The notes under the pieces are model-generated. The model was not told the DNA's origin. It saw only the letters and a program-made list of their open reading frames with translations, and did not search any database. The translations under genes and the position numbers were made by a program. Of a stretch of 64,000 nt of DNA, positions 20,624-30,576 are shown piece by piece. Position 1 is the first letter of the stretch. The number at the start of each line of letters is the position of its first letter. Source of the DNA: Spiroplasma platyhelix PALS-1 (GTDB taxonomy: Bacteria > Bacillota_I > Bacilli_A > Mycoplasmatales > VBWQ01); NCBI RefSeq assembly GCF_021496725.1, contig NZ_CP051215.1:620001-684000 (forward strand), given 5' to 3'.

Positions 20624-21812
20624 ATAATCATCCCTTTTTTCTAAATTTTTTGCTTGCAATAAATTGTGCAAATACTAGTAACACGATTCCTAAAATAATT
20701 CATAAAACTGACACTAAAATAGAAGTTCGTACTGAACCAATCATCATGATATCACTTGCATAACGAAAAGGTTCTAAGATTACCCTAATAATACCATAAA
20801 AAATAAAGTATCCTGCTCCCATAGCACCTGTATAAGTTAACTTGTACTGATTAGGATTGTAACTTTGATTTAAAGGTGAAGCATCTTGATAGAACTTGTT
20901 AGTTATCTTTCTGAAAAAATTCTTTTGACTAACAAAAATCTTTTGTACACCATTCATTGTTGGAGTAACTTTAATTGCTTTAAAAGTTCTCAACTTAGTA
21001 TCTTTAATCAAAGACTTTTCTGGTTCAAAATCATAATAAGCTTTTTCTCAACATGATTTCTTTCATTTACGATAAGAATGAAGTTTTTTTACAACCTTTC
21101 AAGGTTGATAGTAGTCACTCTTAACAATTGGTTCTTTAATTCATAATGGTTGATATTTTTCTGCTTCAATCTTTCAAGGTTTCTTACTAAATCAAAATCC
21201 TATCTTAGGAAGAACAAAAATTAAAAATACTCATCCAACTAAAGAAGCAATTGATTCATATAAGAATAATGGATGTCGATAAACTTCAACATGATCATTA
21301 GGATAATGCAAATGATCATTAATTCATGATGGTAGTCATGGAAAAGCTTGACCAGTATCTCAACCTAAAATTTCTTGATTAAAAAAATTACCTCATCTTC
21401 CAATTGCTTGTCCTAACAAGATATTAGGTAAAATACAATCAAGATAAACTCACATTGAAATCTTATATTTTAAAGATGCTCGATAAAAAATAATTAATCC
21501 AACAATCAAGCCAGCAAAAATACCACCTTGAATTGCCATTCCACCTTGTCATACAGCAATCACATCAATAAAGCCATGAACCATATCTGTATGATTTAAA
21601 ACATACCAAAGTCTCGCACCTAACAAGCCACAAGGAATAATGATAAAAACAGATCCTTCAAGTGTTCGTGTTGGAATATTTCTACGATACATTTTAAATC
21701 ATGAAGAAAAAAGCACTACTAAAACTGCAATTCCCATTAAAATTGAATAAATATGAATTGAAGTTCCAGGAATATTCGCAATTGAATCGTTATATCCTGA
21801 AAAAATATGCAC
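20607..21812 (-). CDS. lgt: Prolipoprotein diacylglyceryl transferase
   Basis: A 401-residue integral membrane enzyme that adds diacylglycerol from phosphatidylglycerol to the lipobox cysteine of lipoproteins. Motifs include VWQGGMAIQGGIFAG, LGQAIGRWGNFFNQE (the Lgt signature with the critical Arg and Asn) and, after an insert, RVILEPFRYASD in the last part. A basic cytoplasmic insert of roughly 110 residues rich in Lys and Trp (about 215-325) makes it longer than the 260-290 usual for bacteria, as also seen in some mycoplasma Lgt proteins. The start is GTG at 21812 behind ATAGGTG. Many Trp are UGA. Confidence 0.93.
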
Positions 21813-21837
21813 TATTTAACACCTATATTCTTAATTT

Positions 21838-22785
21838 TTACTTACCATTTTTTAAATTTTCAACAACTTCTTGTTCAAATTGCACTGCACTATCTTCGCC
21901 AGCTTCTTTTAATTTCATACTGATAACAGCAGATGTAATTAAGTCAGCTAAATTTCTTCCTGAAGTAACAGGAAGTTTAATAGTTGGAATCTTAACATTA
22001 AAATATTGTTGAAACTTTAAATTAGTTCCTAAACGATCAATTTTATTTAAAGTGCTACTATTAGCACCAGCTAATTTAATAATCAGTTGAATTTGACTTT
22101 CAGGTAGAACAACATGATATCCATACATTTTTGTAACATCTAAAATACCAATTCCTCTAATCTCAATTAAATTTTTAACCATCTCATTACTGCGACCAAT
22201 AATCTTATTGTTAATTTTTAAGATTTCAATACTGTCATCTCCAATAAATAAATGACCATTACGGATTAATTCCAAAGTTGTTTCTGACTTACCAATCCCA
22301 CTAGCTCCCGTAATTAAAACACCATGACCAAAAATATTAACTAAAGTTCCATGTATACGAGTACCCGGAGCTAAATTTTCAGCAATATATAAAGTAACAG
22401 TATTTGCAAACTCAGAGCTGTCACCAAAAAATTGAATAATTACTACTTTACTTTCTAGTTTTTCAGCAATCTTACATAATTTTTGAGTATGCTTAAAATT
22501 TGGTGTCACAAAAATGGCAGGAATATGATCTTGTAAAATATTTTTAAAATGACTTTCATAAGTATCTGAACTTAAAGTATCAAGATACTCACTTTCTGTA
22601 CTGCTTAATAGGATTACTCTTCTTAAAATTGAAACTCTCTTGCTTTTAAAACCCATCAATTGTAAACCACCACGATTTACACCTGGGATAGTAATTAATA
22701 TCTTATTTAAATCTATATTTTTATTTTGATATAAAACTTTTAAATCAAATTTTTGAATAATATTTTTGATTGTAAAATTTTTCAT
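21838..22785 (-). CDS. hprK: HPr kinase/phosphorylase
   Basis: The 315-residue protein phosphorylates or dephosphorylates Ser46 of HPr, coupling sugar uptake to metabolism. The N-terminal domain has ITIPGVNRGGLQLMGF; the catalytic domain has HGTLVNIFGHGVLITG followed by the P-loop GASGIGKS at 160-167, then IEIRGIGILDVTKMYG, the HPrK signature. Its presence predicts a phosphotransferase system elsewhere in the genome. It heads the hprK-lgt-trxB-whiA cluster with 25 bases to lgt. Confidence 0.95.
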   Translation of the reverse strand: MKNFTIKNIIQKFDLKVLYQNKNIDLNKILITIPGVNRGGLQLMGFKSKRVSILRRVILLSSTESEYLDTLSSDTYESHFKNILQDHIPAIFVTPNFKHTQKLCKIAEKLESKVVIIQFFGDSSEFANTVTLYIAENLAPGTRIHGTLVNIFGHGVLITGASGIGKSETTLELIRNGHLFIGDDSIEILKINNKIIGRSNEMVKNLIEIRGIGILDVTKMYGYHVVLPESQIQLIIKLAGANSSTLNKIDRLGTNLKFQQYFNVKIPTIKLPVTSGRNLADLITSAVISMKLKEAGEDSAVQFEQEVVENLKNGK

Positions 22786-22915
22786 CTCTTCACCTAACGA
22801 CTATTATAATAACTAAATTATACTTTAAAATAAGGTCAAAAGTATCCTTTATTATTAAAATAATCAAGGATTTAATTATAACATATATTCTTGCTAATTC
22901 ACTATTATTTTCAGT

Positions 22916-24532
22916 CTAAGAGTGTTTTTTTGCTTTTAATTTTACTGTTGATTTCTTTGATGGTTCTTTCTTTTCAGTAACAGTTTCACCATGCTCTTTA
23001 TGAATTTTAAAGTTATCAGGAACATCAATTAATTTATCTTTATATTTAATTCAACTCTGAATCAAAATTGGAATTAAAATTAAGGACGAAACAAAATCAA
23101 TCAAGCCAAAGAAAAGGAAATAGAAAATTGAATTACCAGTTAAAGTCGCTACAAGATAGCCTAATCCAATCATTGGTAGAGCAATAGTAAATGCTCGTAA
23201 ACTATTAGTAAAGGATGCTAAAAGTGACTTATTAATTCCTTGATACAAAGTAAAACAAATTAAAGTAAAGGATGCAAAAGGATAAGAAGCAAAACTTAAA
23301 AGCAATCATCAACGATATTGTTGGACATATTCTTCTGGAAAAGCAAACATCAACATCATCTTGTCACCAACAGATGCCAACATAATCAAGACAAAAATAA
23401 ATCAAACAAAGAATAAAATACTACTACGCTTTAAAATTTGTCAAATTCGATTGTATTTTTTGGCGCCAAAATTATAAGCAATCACTGCTCGAGCACCTTG
23501 AGAGATTCCTGTTGCAGCAGAAAATATCAACCCCATTCATGGTGAAATAGACGACATCAATTCTTGTAAAATTGAAACGTTATTATCAATTTTCTGATTA
23601 GGTAAATTGACGACCAGACTCGTAGAAAGGAAAGAAACCACAACAAAAGAAACTCCAGCAATAAAGTTAGGTAGTCCTGCTTTTAAAAACAATCAAATAT
23701 TTTCAAATTTTAAATGAATTAAATTTGATCAACTAAATCTTGTGTAACTAGTTCTAAAACGAAAAACAATGATAAATCCTCAAATTACTTGTACTAATCA
23801 TGAAAAAACAGTTCCAAGCATTGCTCCTTGCATCTTTAAATGACATACTTTCATAAAAAAGATTGCTGCTCCACTATTGATTAAAACTGAAGTAACCATA
23901 ATCAGAACAATTCAACCCATTCTTCCTTCACTACGTAGTAAAGAAACAAAATAGTAACTTAAGAACATTAAAGGTGCTGCAAGCAACATTAAAAATGAGT
24001 AGTCTCAAGCTAAATAATTAGTAATTGGGTTATAAATTCCACCCATCTGACTCCTGATAAAGACGGAATTAAAGCCAGGAAAAATCAAACAAAATATCAT
24101 AAAAGAGATAAAAATTGAAAAGATAATTGTAAACGAAAAACCATTCCCAGTAATCTCATGCATCTTTTTTTCATTTCTTTGTCCAAAAGCAATTGAAAAA
24201 TTCATAGCACAACCCATACCTGCCATAACTGCAAAAGCAAACAGTAAATTATAAGTTTGAGTTGCATATTGCGTTGCAACATTAATAAAAATCTTCATTT
24301 CTTTAAGAGGGATGATATCTACTGTTGTACTTTTCATTTGATTATATAATGCAACATAAAATGGATCTGAACTTAAATCTCCAGCAGCAAATTGTAAAGC
24401 TAATGTCTTATCAATAATATTATAAAATCCTTGAATAAACATAATCAGAACAGTTGGGATACAAAAATATAAAATTGTTAGCCATGGTTTGCCATAACGT
24501 AATTTTTTCTCACGTTCTGTTAATAGATTCAT
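22916..24532 (-). CDS. MATE family efflux transporter
   Basis: A 538-residue multi-helix protein with the MatE layout of two six-helix bundles. LYFCIPTVLIMFIQGFYNIIDKTLALQFA at the start, GMGCAMNFSIAFGQRNEKKMHEITGNG in the first half and GATGISQGARAVIAYNFGAK-like sequence in the second are typical of mycoplasma MATE proteins. It probably exports cationic compounds or drugs using an ion gradient. The C-terminus is a Lys-rich cytoplasmic tail. A paralogue is at 49461-51089. The preceding 100 bases before hprK's terminator region contain nothing else recognisable. Confidence 0.88.
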
Positions 24533-24694
24533 ATCACTACCCTATTTCTTACTTCATCAAAATAAAATATCATGAAAATAATTAAAATTTTTTCATGAAA
24601 ATTTTTTCTTATTTACTATTCAATTTAATTATAAACTAGAATAAATTTCTTACTTTATTTATAACAAAAAATTAGTGATTAAACAAACTAAATT

Positions 24695-24723
24695 TTGACA
24701 AAAAAATTAAATCATTTTACAAA
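24695..24723 (+). promoter_or_regulatory. Putative promoter of the cobalamin-riboswitch/nrd operon
   Basis: TTGACA at 24695-24700 is followed after 17 bases by TACAAA (24718-24723), a weaker -10. It lies about 40 bases before the first helix of the riboswitch. The stretch 24533-24694 upstream is AT-rich and shows no gene. Confidence 0.45.
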
Positions 24724-24762
24724 TATAAATATTAAAAGTAAAATAACCTTACAACTAAAAAA

Positions 24763-24912
24763 TGAAAATTAGATGTTCGGGAAAAAGATGAGAATTCTTT
24801 GCTGTCCCAGCAACTGTAAAGCTGATGAACGTTAGATATACCATTGAAACAATTGTTTTGAGAAGGCTAACTAGTAAAATGAAGCCAAGCCAGTAGACCG
24901 GTCTAATTTTCA
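24763..24912 (+). promoter_or_regulatory. Cobalamin riboswitch aptamer
   Basis: The closing helix P1 is perfect: TGAAAATTAGA (24763-24773) pairs with TCTAATTTTCA (24902-24912). Inside are the conserved blocks of AdoCbl-type riboswitches in the right order: TTCGGGAAAAAGATGAGAAT, then the near-invariant GCTGTCCCAGCAACTGTAA (24811-24829), and the B12 box AAGCCAGTAGACCGGTC-like sequence ending at about 24903 (GCCAAGCCAGTAGACCGGTC). This is a strong match to the cobalamin riboswitch consensus. In all known cases ligand binding represses the downstream gene. Here the downstream operon is class I ribonucleotide reductase. Confidence 0.93.
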
Positions 24913-24956
24913 CAAAGTTACTATTCCTGGGGGTGAATATTTAATTATTTTAAATA

Positions 24957-24994
24957 ATTTTCATTATCTTTTTAATTTTAAAAATAATGAAAAA
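24957..24994 (+). repeat. AT-rich hairpin in the riboswitch expression platform
   Basis: TTTTCATTAT is complementary to ATAATGAAAA about 15 bases further on, with an inner TTTTTAATTTTAAAA pairing. It separates the aptamer from the terminator and may take part in switching. Confidence 0.45.
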
Positions 24995-25017
24995 ATAAAA
25001 TAATTTTAATTTCAACG

Positions 25018-25042
25018 AATGCCTCCTATAGGCATTTTTTAG
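25018..25042 (+). terminator. Riboswitch expression-platform terminator / Shine-Dalgarno sequestrator
   Basis: AATGCC (25018-25023) pairs with GGCATT (25031-25036) and runs into TTTTT, an intrinsic terminator just before nrdF. The loop strand CCTCC (25022-25026) is also complementary to the nrdF ribosome binding site GGAGG (25057-25061), and ATTTTTTA downstream can pair with TAAAAAAAT, so the same segment could alternatively hide the translation start. Confidence 0.7.
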
Positions 25043-25067
25043 TTAGTAAAAAAAATGGAGGAAAATA

Positions 25068-26090
25068 ATGATAGAAAATAAAAACAATTATTATCAAAAA
25101 TCTCTTTCACCATTGGAATATGCTAACAATGGATTTAAAGGCAAAATGCGTTCAGTAAACTGAAACTTCATTAATGATGATAAAGATTTAGAAGTCTGAA
25201 CTCGTGTAACACAAAACTTCTGACTACCAGAAAAAATTCCAGTATCAAATGATTTAACTTCATGAAAAAGTTTAACTTTTGAATGACAACAATTAGTTAC
25301 AAGAACATTTACAGGTTTAACACTATTAGATACAATCCAAGCAACTGTTTGTGATACAGCACAAATTCCTCATTCCTTAACTGACCATGAACAAGTTATT
25401 TATGCTAATTTTGCTTTTATGGTTGCTGTTCATGCTCGTGCATATGGAACAATTTTTTCAACTTTATGTTCTAGTGAACAAATTGAAGAAGCTCATGAAT
25501 GAGTTATCAATACAGAAAGTTTACAAAATCGAGCACGCGCATTAATTCCTTATTATTCTAATAAAGATCCATTAAAATCAAAAGTTGCTGCTGCACTTAT
25601 GCCAGGATTTTTATTATATGGGGGATTTTATTTACCATTTTATTTATCAGCTCGTGGTAAGTTATCAAACACTTCTGATATTATTCGATTAATTTTAAGA
25701 GATAAAGTAATTCATAACTACTATAGTGGTTATAAATATCAAAGAAAAGTTAAAAAACTTTCAATAGAAAAGCAACTAGAAATGAAAAAGTTTGTTTTTG
25801 AATTACTAAATCAATTAATTGATTTAGAAAAGAAATATCTAACAGAACTTTATCAAGGTTTTAATTTAGCAGAAGATGCAATTAGATTTAGTTTATATAA
25901 TGCTGGAAAATTCTTACAAAATTTGGGTTATGATTCACCTTTTACTGAAGAAGAAACAAGAATTGCACCAGAAATTTTTACTCAACTATCTGCACGAGCA
26001 GATGAAAATCATGACTTTTTTTCAGGAAATGGTTCATCTTATGTTATGGGAATTAGTGAAGAAACTGAAGATGAAGATTGAGAATTTTAA
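25068..26090 (+). CDS. nrdF: Ribonucleotide reductase R2 (NrdF), metal-free VPK variant
   Basis: The 340-residue protein is clearly NrdF: FTGLTLLDTIQ, YANFAFMVAVHARAYGTIFSTLC, GFLLYGGFYLPFYLSARGKLSNTSDIIRLILRD. In normal NrdF six residues (Asp, Glu, His, Glu, Glu, His) hold a dimetal centre. Here Asp88, His122 and His216 remain but the three Glu are Val119, Pro179 and Lys213. This Val-Pro-Lys set defines the NrdF2/class Ie proteins, shown in Mesoplasma florum to carry a stable DOPA radical on the tyrosine without metal; that tyrosine corresponds to Tyr126 here. The partner NrdI supplies superoxide for the one-time tyrosine hydroxylation. GGAGG precedes the start. First gene of the riboswitch operon. 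Confidence 0.96.
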
Positions 26091-26110
26091 TTTAAGGAGA
26101 AAAATAAAAA

Positions 26111-28723
26111 ATGCATAATGATGTAATCAAAGTTACAAATGAAAAAATAGTAAAACCTCAAGGAAAAATTTATATTGTTTACTTTTCATCAACTTCTAAC
26201 AATACTCATAGATTTATTCAAAAATTAGAAGTAAAAAATTCAAGAATTCCTTATGACATAAAAGAAGAAATCTTAGTTGATCAAGAGTATGTACTCATTA
26301 CACCAACTTATAGCGGTGGTGGTGAATTTAAAAGTGGCGCTGTTCCAAAGCAAGTAATTAATTTTTTAAATAAAAAACAAAATCGTGATCTTTGTCGTGG
26401 AATAATGGCTTCTGGAAACACAAATTTTGGTAATACATTTGCGATGGCAGGCCCAATTCTTTCAAAAAAATTAAATGTACCCCTACTCTATCAATTTGAA
26501 TTATTAGGAACTAAAAATGATGTAGAAACAATAAAAAATATTTTAGTAGATTTTTGAATAAAACCTGAAAATAAAAAAATTTCAACTCTATCAGGTAATT
26601 TTGAATCTGATGAATATATTACTCTAAATGCAAAAACAAAATTATTTGATTGAGATAAAGATAATTTTAAACTAGATTTTGCTGCAGCAAAATCTTATCT
26701 AAAAAATCACATTATCCCTAATTCAAAAAAATTTAATAGTACCAAAGAACGAATTGAATATTTAGTTAAAAATAAATATTATGATGAAAAAATAATAAAT
26801 AAATATTCAATTGCTAAAATTGAAAATTTAACAAACCAAGCTTATAGTTACAATCATTATTTTCCAACTTTTGTATCTGCTTTAAAATTTTTCAATGCTT
26901 ATGCTTTAAAAAGTTTTGATGGAAAAGAATATTTAGAAAATTATGAAGATCGAGTTATCATGAATGCGTTATTCTTTGGTGATGGCAAAATTAGTAAAGC
27001 AAAAAAAATCTTAAATGAAATAATGTTAGGTAGATTCCAACCAGCTACACCAACCTTCTTAAATGCTGGCAAAAAACAACGTGGTGAATATGTTTCTTGT
27101 TATCTTTTACGCATTGAAGATAACATGGAATCAATCGCTCGTGGTATTTCAACTTCTTTGCAACTTTCAAAATCTGGTGGCGGGGTAGCTTTATGTTTAA
27201 CAAATCTAAGAGAATGTGGTGCACCAATTAAAAATATTGCTAATCAAGCTACAGGTGTAATTCCAGTGATGAAAATTTTAGAAGACTCATTCTCTTATGC
27301 TAATCAATTAGGACAAAGACAAGGAGCAGGTGCAGTTTATTTAAATGCTCATCATCCAGATATTATGTCATTTTTAGATACAAAAAGAGAAAATGCTGAT
27401 GAAAAAATTAGGATTAAATCTTTATCTTTAGGAATAGTAATTCCAAATATCACTTTTGAATTAGCAAAAGATAATAAAGATATGGCACTTTTTAGTCCTT
27501 ATGATATTAAAAAAGTTTATAAAAAATCAATGACTGATATTTCTGTCACTCAAGAATATTACAAGATGTTGAATAATCCAAAAATTAAAAAAACTTTTAT
27601 TAGTGCAAGAAAATTATTTCAAACAATTGCAGAATTACATTTTGAAAGTGGCTATCCCTATTTATTATTTGATGATACAGTAAATAATCGTAATGCTCAT
27701 CCAGGTAGAATTGTTATGAGCAACTTATGTAGTGAAATTATTCAAGTTAGCACAGCTAGCAAATATAATAATGATTTAAGCTTTAAGCATATTGGCCAAG
27801 ATATTTCTTGTAATTTAGGAAGTGTTAATATCGCTAAAATGATGGAAAGTGGTAGTGAATTTTCCCAATCAATTGAAGAAGCAATTTATGCTTTAGATCA
27901 TGTTTCTAGAAATAGTAACTTATCTACTGCACCCTCAATTAAAGAAGGCAATAAAAACAATCATGCTCTTGGTCTAGGAGCAATGAATTTACATGGTTTT
28001 TTAGCAACAAATCATATTTTTTATAACTCTAAAGAAGCCGTTGATTTTACTAATATTTTCTTTTACACTATGGCTTATCATGCTTTTAAAGCTTCAAATA
28101 AATTAGCAGAGCATTTTGGTTCATTTGTTGAATTTAAAAATTCAAAATTTGCTGATGGTTCTTATTTTGATAAATATACTCAATGTGATAAGGAGAAATG
28201 AAAACCAGCTACAAAAAAAATTAAAGAATTATTTGATAAATATCAAATTGAAATTCCCACACAAAATGATTGAAAAAAATTAGTAACAAAAATTAAAACA
28301 ATAGGAATCGCTAATTCTCATTTAATGGCAGTAGCACCAACTGGTTCAATTAGTTATTTATCTGCATGTACTCCAAGTTTACAACCAATTGTATCTCCAG
28401 TTGAAGTTCGTAAAGAAGGCAAATTAGGAAGAGTATATGTTCCAGCTTACAAAATTAATGTTGATAATTTACCTTATTATTTGTCTGGAGCATATGAAAT
28501 TGGACCTAATCCAATTATTGATATCGCTGCAGCAGCACAACAACATGTTGATCAAGCAATATCATTAACTCTCTTTATGACAGACAAAACAACTACACGT
28601 GATTTAAATAAAGCTTATATTAAAGCTTTTAAGCAAGGCTGCTCATCAATTTATTATGTTCGCGTTAGACAAGAAGTTTTAGAAAATAGTGAAAATTATC
28701 AATGTGATGCTTGTGTTATATAA
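26111..28723 (+). CDS. nrdIE: NrdI-NrdE fusion: flavodoxin activator joined to ribonucleotide reductase large subunit
   Basis: One frame of 870 residues, without a stop when UGA is Trp. Residues 1-150 are Nrd[15 protein letters not shown] binds FMN phosphate (Ser26-Thr32), then [23 protein letters not shown] and [18 protein letters not shown]. From about residue 160 it is NrdE, beginning [15 protein letters not shown]. The R1 radical and redox cysteines are present: Cys330 (EYVSCYLL), Cys540 (MSNLCSEI) and Cys567 (ISCNLGSVN), plus the C-terminal pair Cys865/Cys868. No ATG occurs in frame between the NrdI end and residue 284, deep in NrdE, so a separate nrdE start is not evident. NrdI and NrdE are normally separate proteins. 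AAGGAG lies before the start, 20 bases after nrdF. Confidence 0.94.
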
Positions 28724-28787
28724 TTTATAAAATATATTTAAGTAAAAAATTAGTTGATAGAACAAGTTTCAGAAAAGAGGATTAAGA

Positions 28788-29972
28788 ATGATCAAACTAT
28801 TTAGTTTACTAACATCTATTACATTAGGTTCAACAGGAACAATTTCTGCTGCAACTTACATTTTAGAAAATAATCAAAAAAATGAAGTACCGCCTTGAAT
28901 CAATCAAATGATTCAAGGCAATCCAAATGAAATTAGTGTTGGCTATGATCATTACTTATTAGTTAACAAACATCAAGACAAGCAAGACTATTTTCAACAA
29001 AAAGATTGAATGGATTTTAATCAAAACAAAAACCTTTATCTCTACTTACCAGAAGCAAATAGTATTGATGAAGCAATTCAAAATGTGGTAGTTGATGATA
29101 GTGCAAAAACTTGAACTGTTGGAATTGAAACACCAATTACTTGAACAAAAATTAATAACACAACTTATACTAATAATAGATTTATTACTCAAGATACTTC
29201 TGTAGCTAACATTGCTTTAATGGAAAATGACAAATTTAAAGAAATTATAAATAGTAACAAATGAGATTCTCTAACAACGCAAGAAAAAGAAATGTTTAAG
29301 CAATATGGCAGTTTACCTTCTTCAAGACAAGGAAAAAGTCAAGATTGATGAAATACTAATCAATGAGAAAAAAACCTTTCAACAGAAAAAAATCTTGAAT
29401 CAAGTTGAGTTAAAGATAAAAATCAAAAATTTTCTCAATTAGATTTATACAACAGATGAATTAATCAATCTGTTATTGGCATGAATGTTCCATTAAGTTT
29501 GATTGAAAAAAATTCTTTTACTTTACAGCAAACTAAAATTAATCATCTTTTTCTGTTTCAAAGCACAATAAATCAAGTTTGAAACGATAAGAATGGAAAT
29601 CTAAAAAATATCTTTACTCCTCATTGAGGTTTCACTCTAAAAATTATTAATGATGGAAATACTCTTTTTAGAACACCACAAATAATTAATTTAAAAAATT
29701 CTTTTAAAGAAGAAGTTATTAATAATTATCTAAACCAAAAAAAATACTTTTCATTTAACAGTCAAGAAACTACTAAGTTTACAAATAACTATTTAACTGG
29801 TTATAAAAACTATCAATCTTTAAATATTCATTCTATTTTTGTAATAATTTCATCACTATTAATTCTATTCTTATTTATATTTTCTTTAAATTATTCAAGT
29901 AAATATTTAATCAACAGAAGAAAAAACACATCTCAGGAGCTAAATAATGAAAAAAGAAAAAAATCAATTTAA
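28788..29972 (+). CDS. Surface protein with N-terminal signal and C-terminal membrane anchor
   Basis: The 394-residue product starts with a secretion signal (MIKLFSLLTSITLGSTGTIS, about 1-22), has a long extracellular part rich in Asn, Lys and Trp (nearly all UGA) and ends with one transmembrane helix (about 343-365, SIFVIISSLLILFLFIFSL) plus a basic tail, i.e. a type I membrane protein. There is no lipobox Cys. I recognise no domain. It follows nrdIE by 64 bases with GAGG before the start and overlaps the DUF4430 gene, so it sits in the cobalamin-controlled operon. A role as a cobalamin-related surface receptor is inferred from context only. Confidence 0.85.
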
Positions 29973-30420
29973 AAATAAAAAAAATTTTTGAAGATGAGTT
30001 GCAGGTAGTTTATTTCTAATTTTATTTGGTACTTCAGCAATAATTAATATTGCTTATTTACCAAAATACTTTGTTCTAAAAAATCAAAATGAACTAGAAA
30101 AAAATCAATTACTAAATATTAATGTTTCTGCTTATAACGAAGAAAATGGTAGTACTAAATTATTTACTTATATATATCAAACAACTCAAAAAACATTAGC
30201 TAATTTAATGATACAAGATTCCAAAACTTTTTATTTAACTCACAATGGGACATGACTTGACGCAATTAGTTATTATAATAATCAAGAAAAACAAACCATC
30301 GCATCAAAAGATCCTTATTATTGAATGGTTTACAATAATGGTGAGATATCTGGTGTTGGAATTGCTGACTTGCTTATCCATAACGGTGATAAAATAGAAT
30401 TACGTTACCAACATTATTAA
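29947..30420 (+). CDS. Membrane-anchored DUF4430/transcobalamin-like protein
   Basis: The 157-residue protein has one N-terminal transmembrane helix (about 16-38) after a basic start, then an extracellular domain. The domain end DPYYWMVYNNGEISGVGIADLLIHNGDKIELRY matches the DUF4430 / transcobalamin C-terminal-like fold, where YW...NG...VG..D..+.+GD.+E.RY is characteristic; TWLDAISYYN matches the upstream TLLDAL-type segment. Relatives of this domain bind cobalamin in transcobalamin and intrinsic factor and occur in B12-regulated bacterial loci. It overlaps the preceding gene by 26 bases with AGGAG eight bases before the ATG. Last gene of the riboswitch operon; no clear terminator follows. Confidence 0.78.
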
Positions 30421-30576
30421 TAAATGAATTTTTATATGATAATCTTAGAAAATTTTACATAAATCTAACTAATTTTATAAAATTATGAAATGCTTAATTA
30501 TTAATCATTTATCTACAAAAAATCGCTCCTTGATATTATAATTTATTTAACTATTAAAAAAACAAGGAGAAAACAA

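Noticed and set aside
28724-28787. A promoter separating the nrd genes from the two surface-protein genes
   Set aside because: The 64-base gap shows no convincing -35/-10 pair and no terminator, so read-through from the riboswitch operon is the simpler view.
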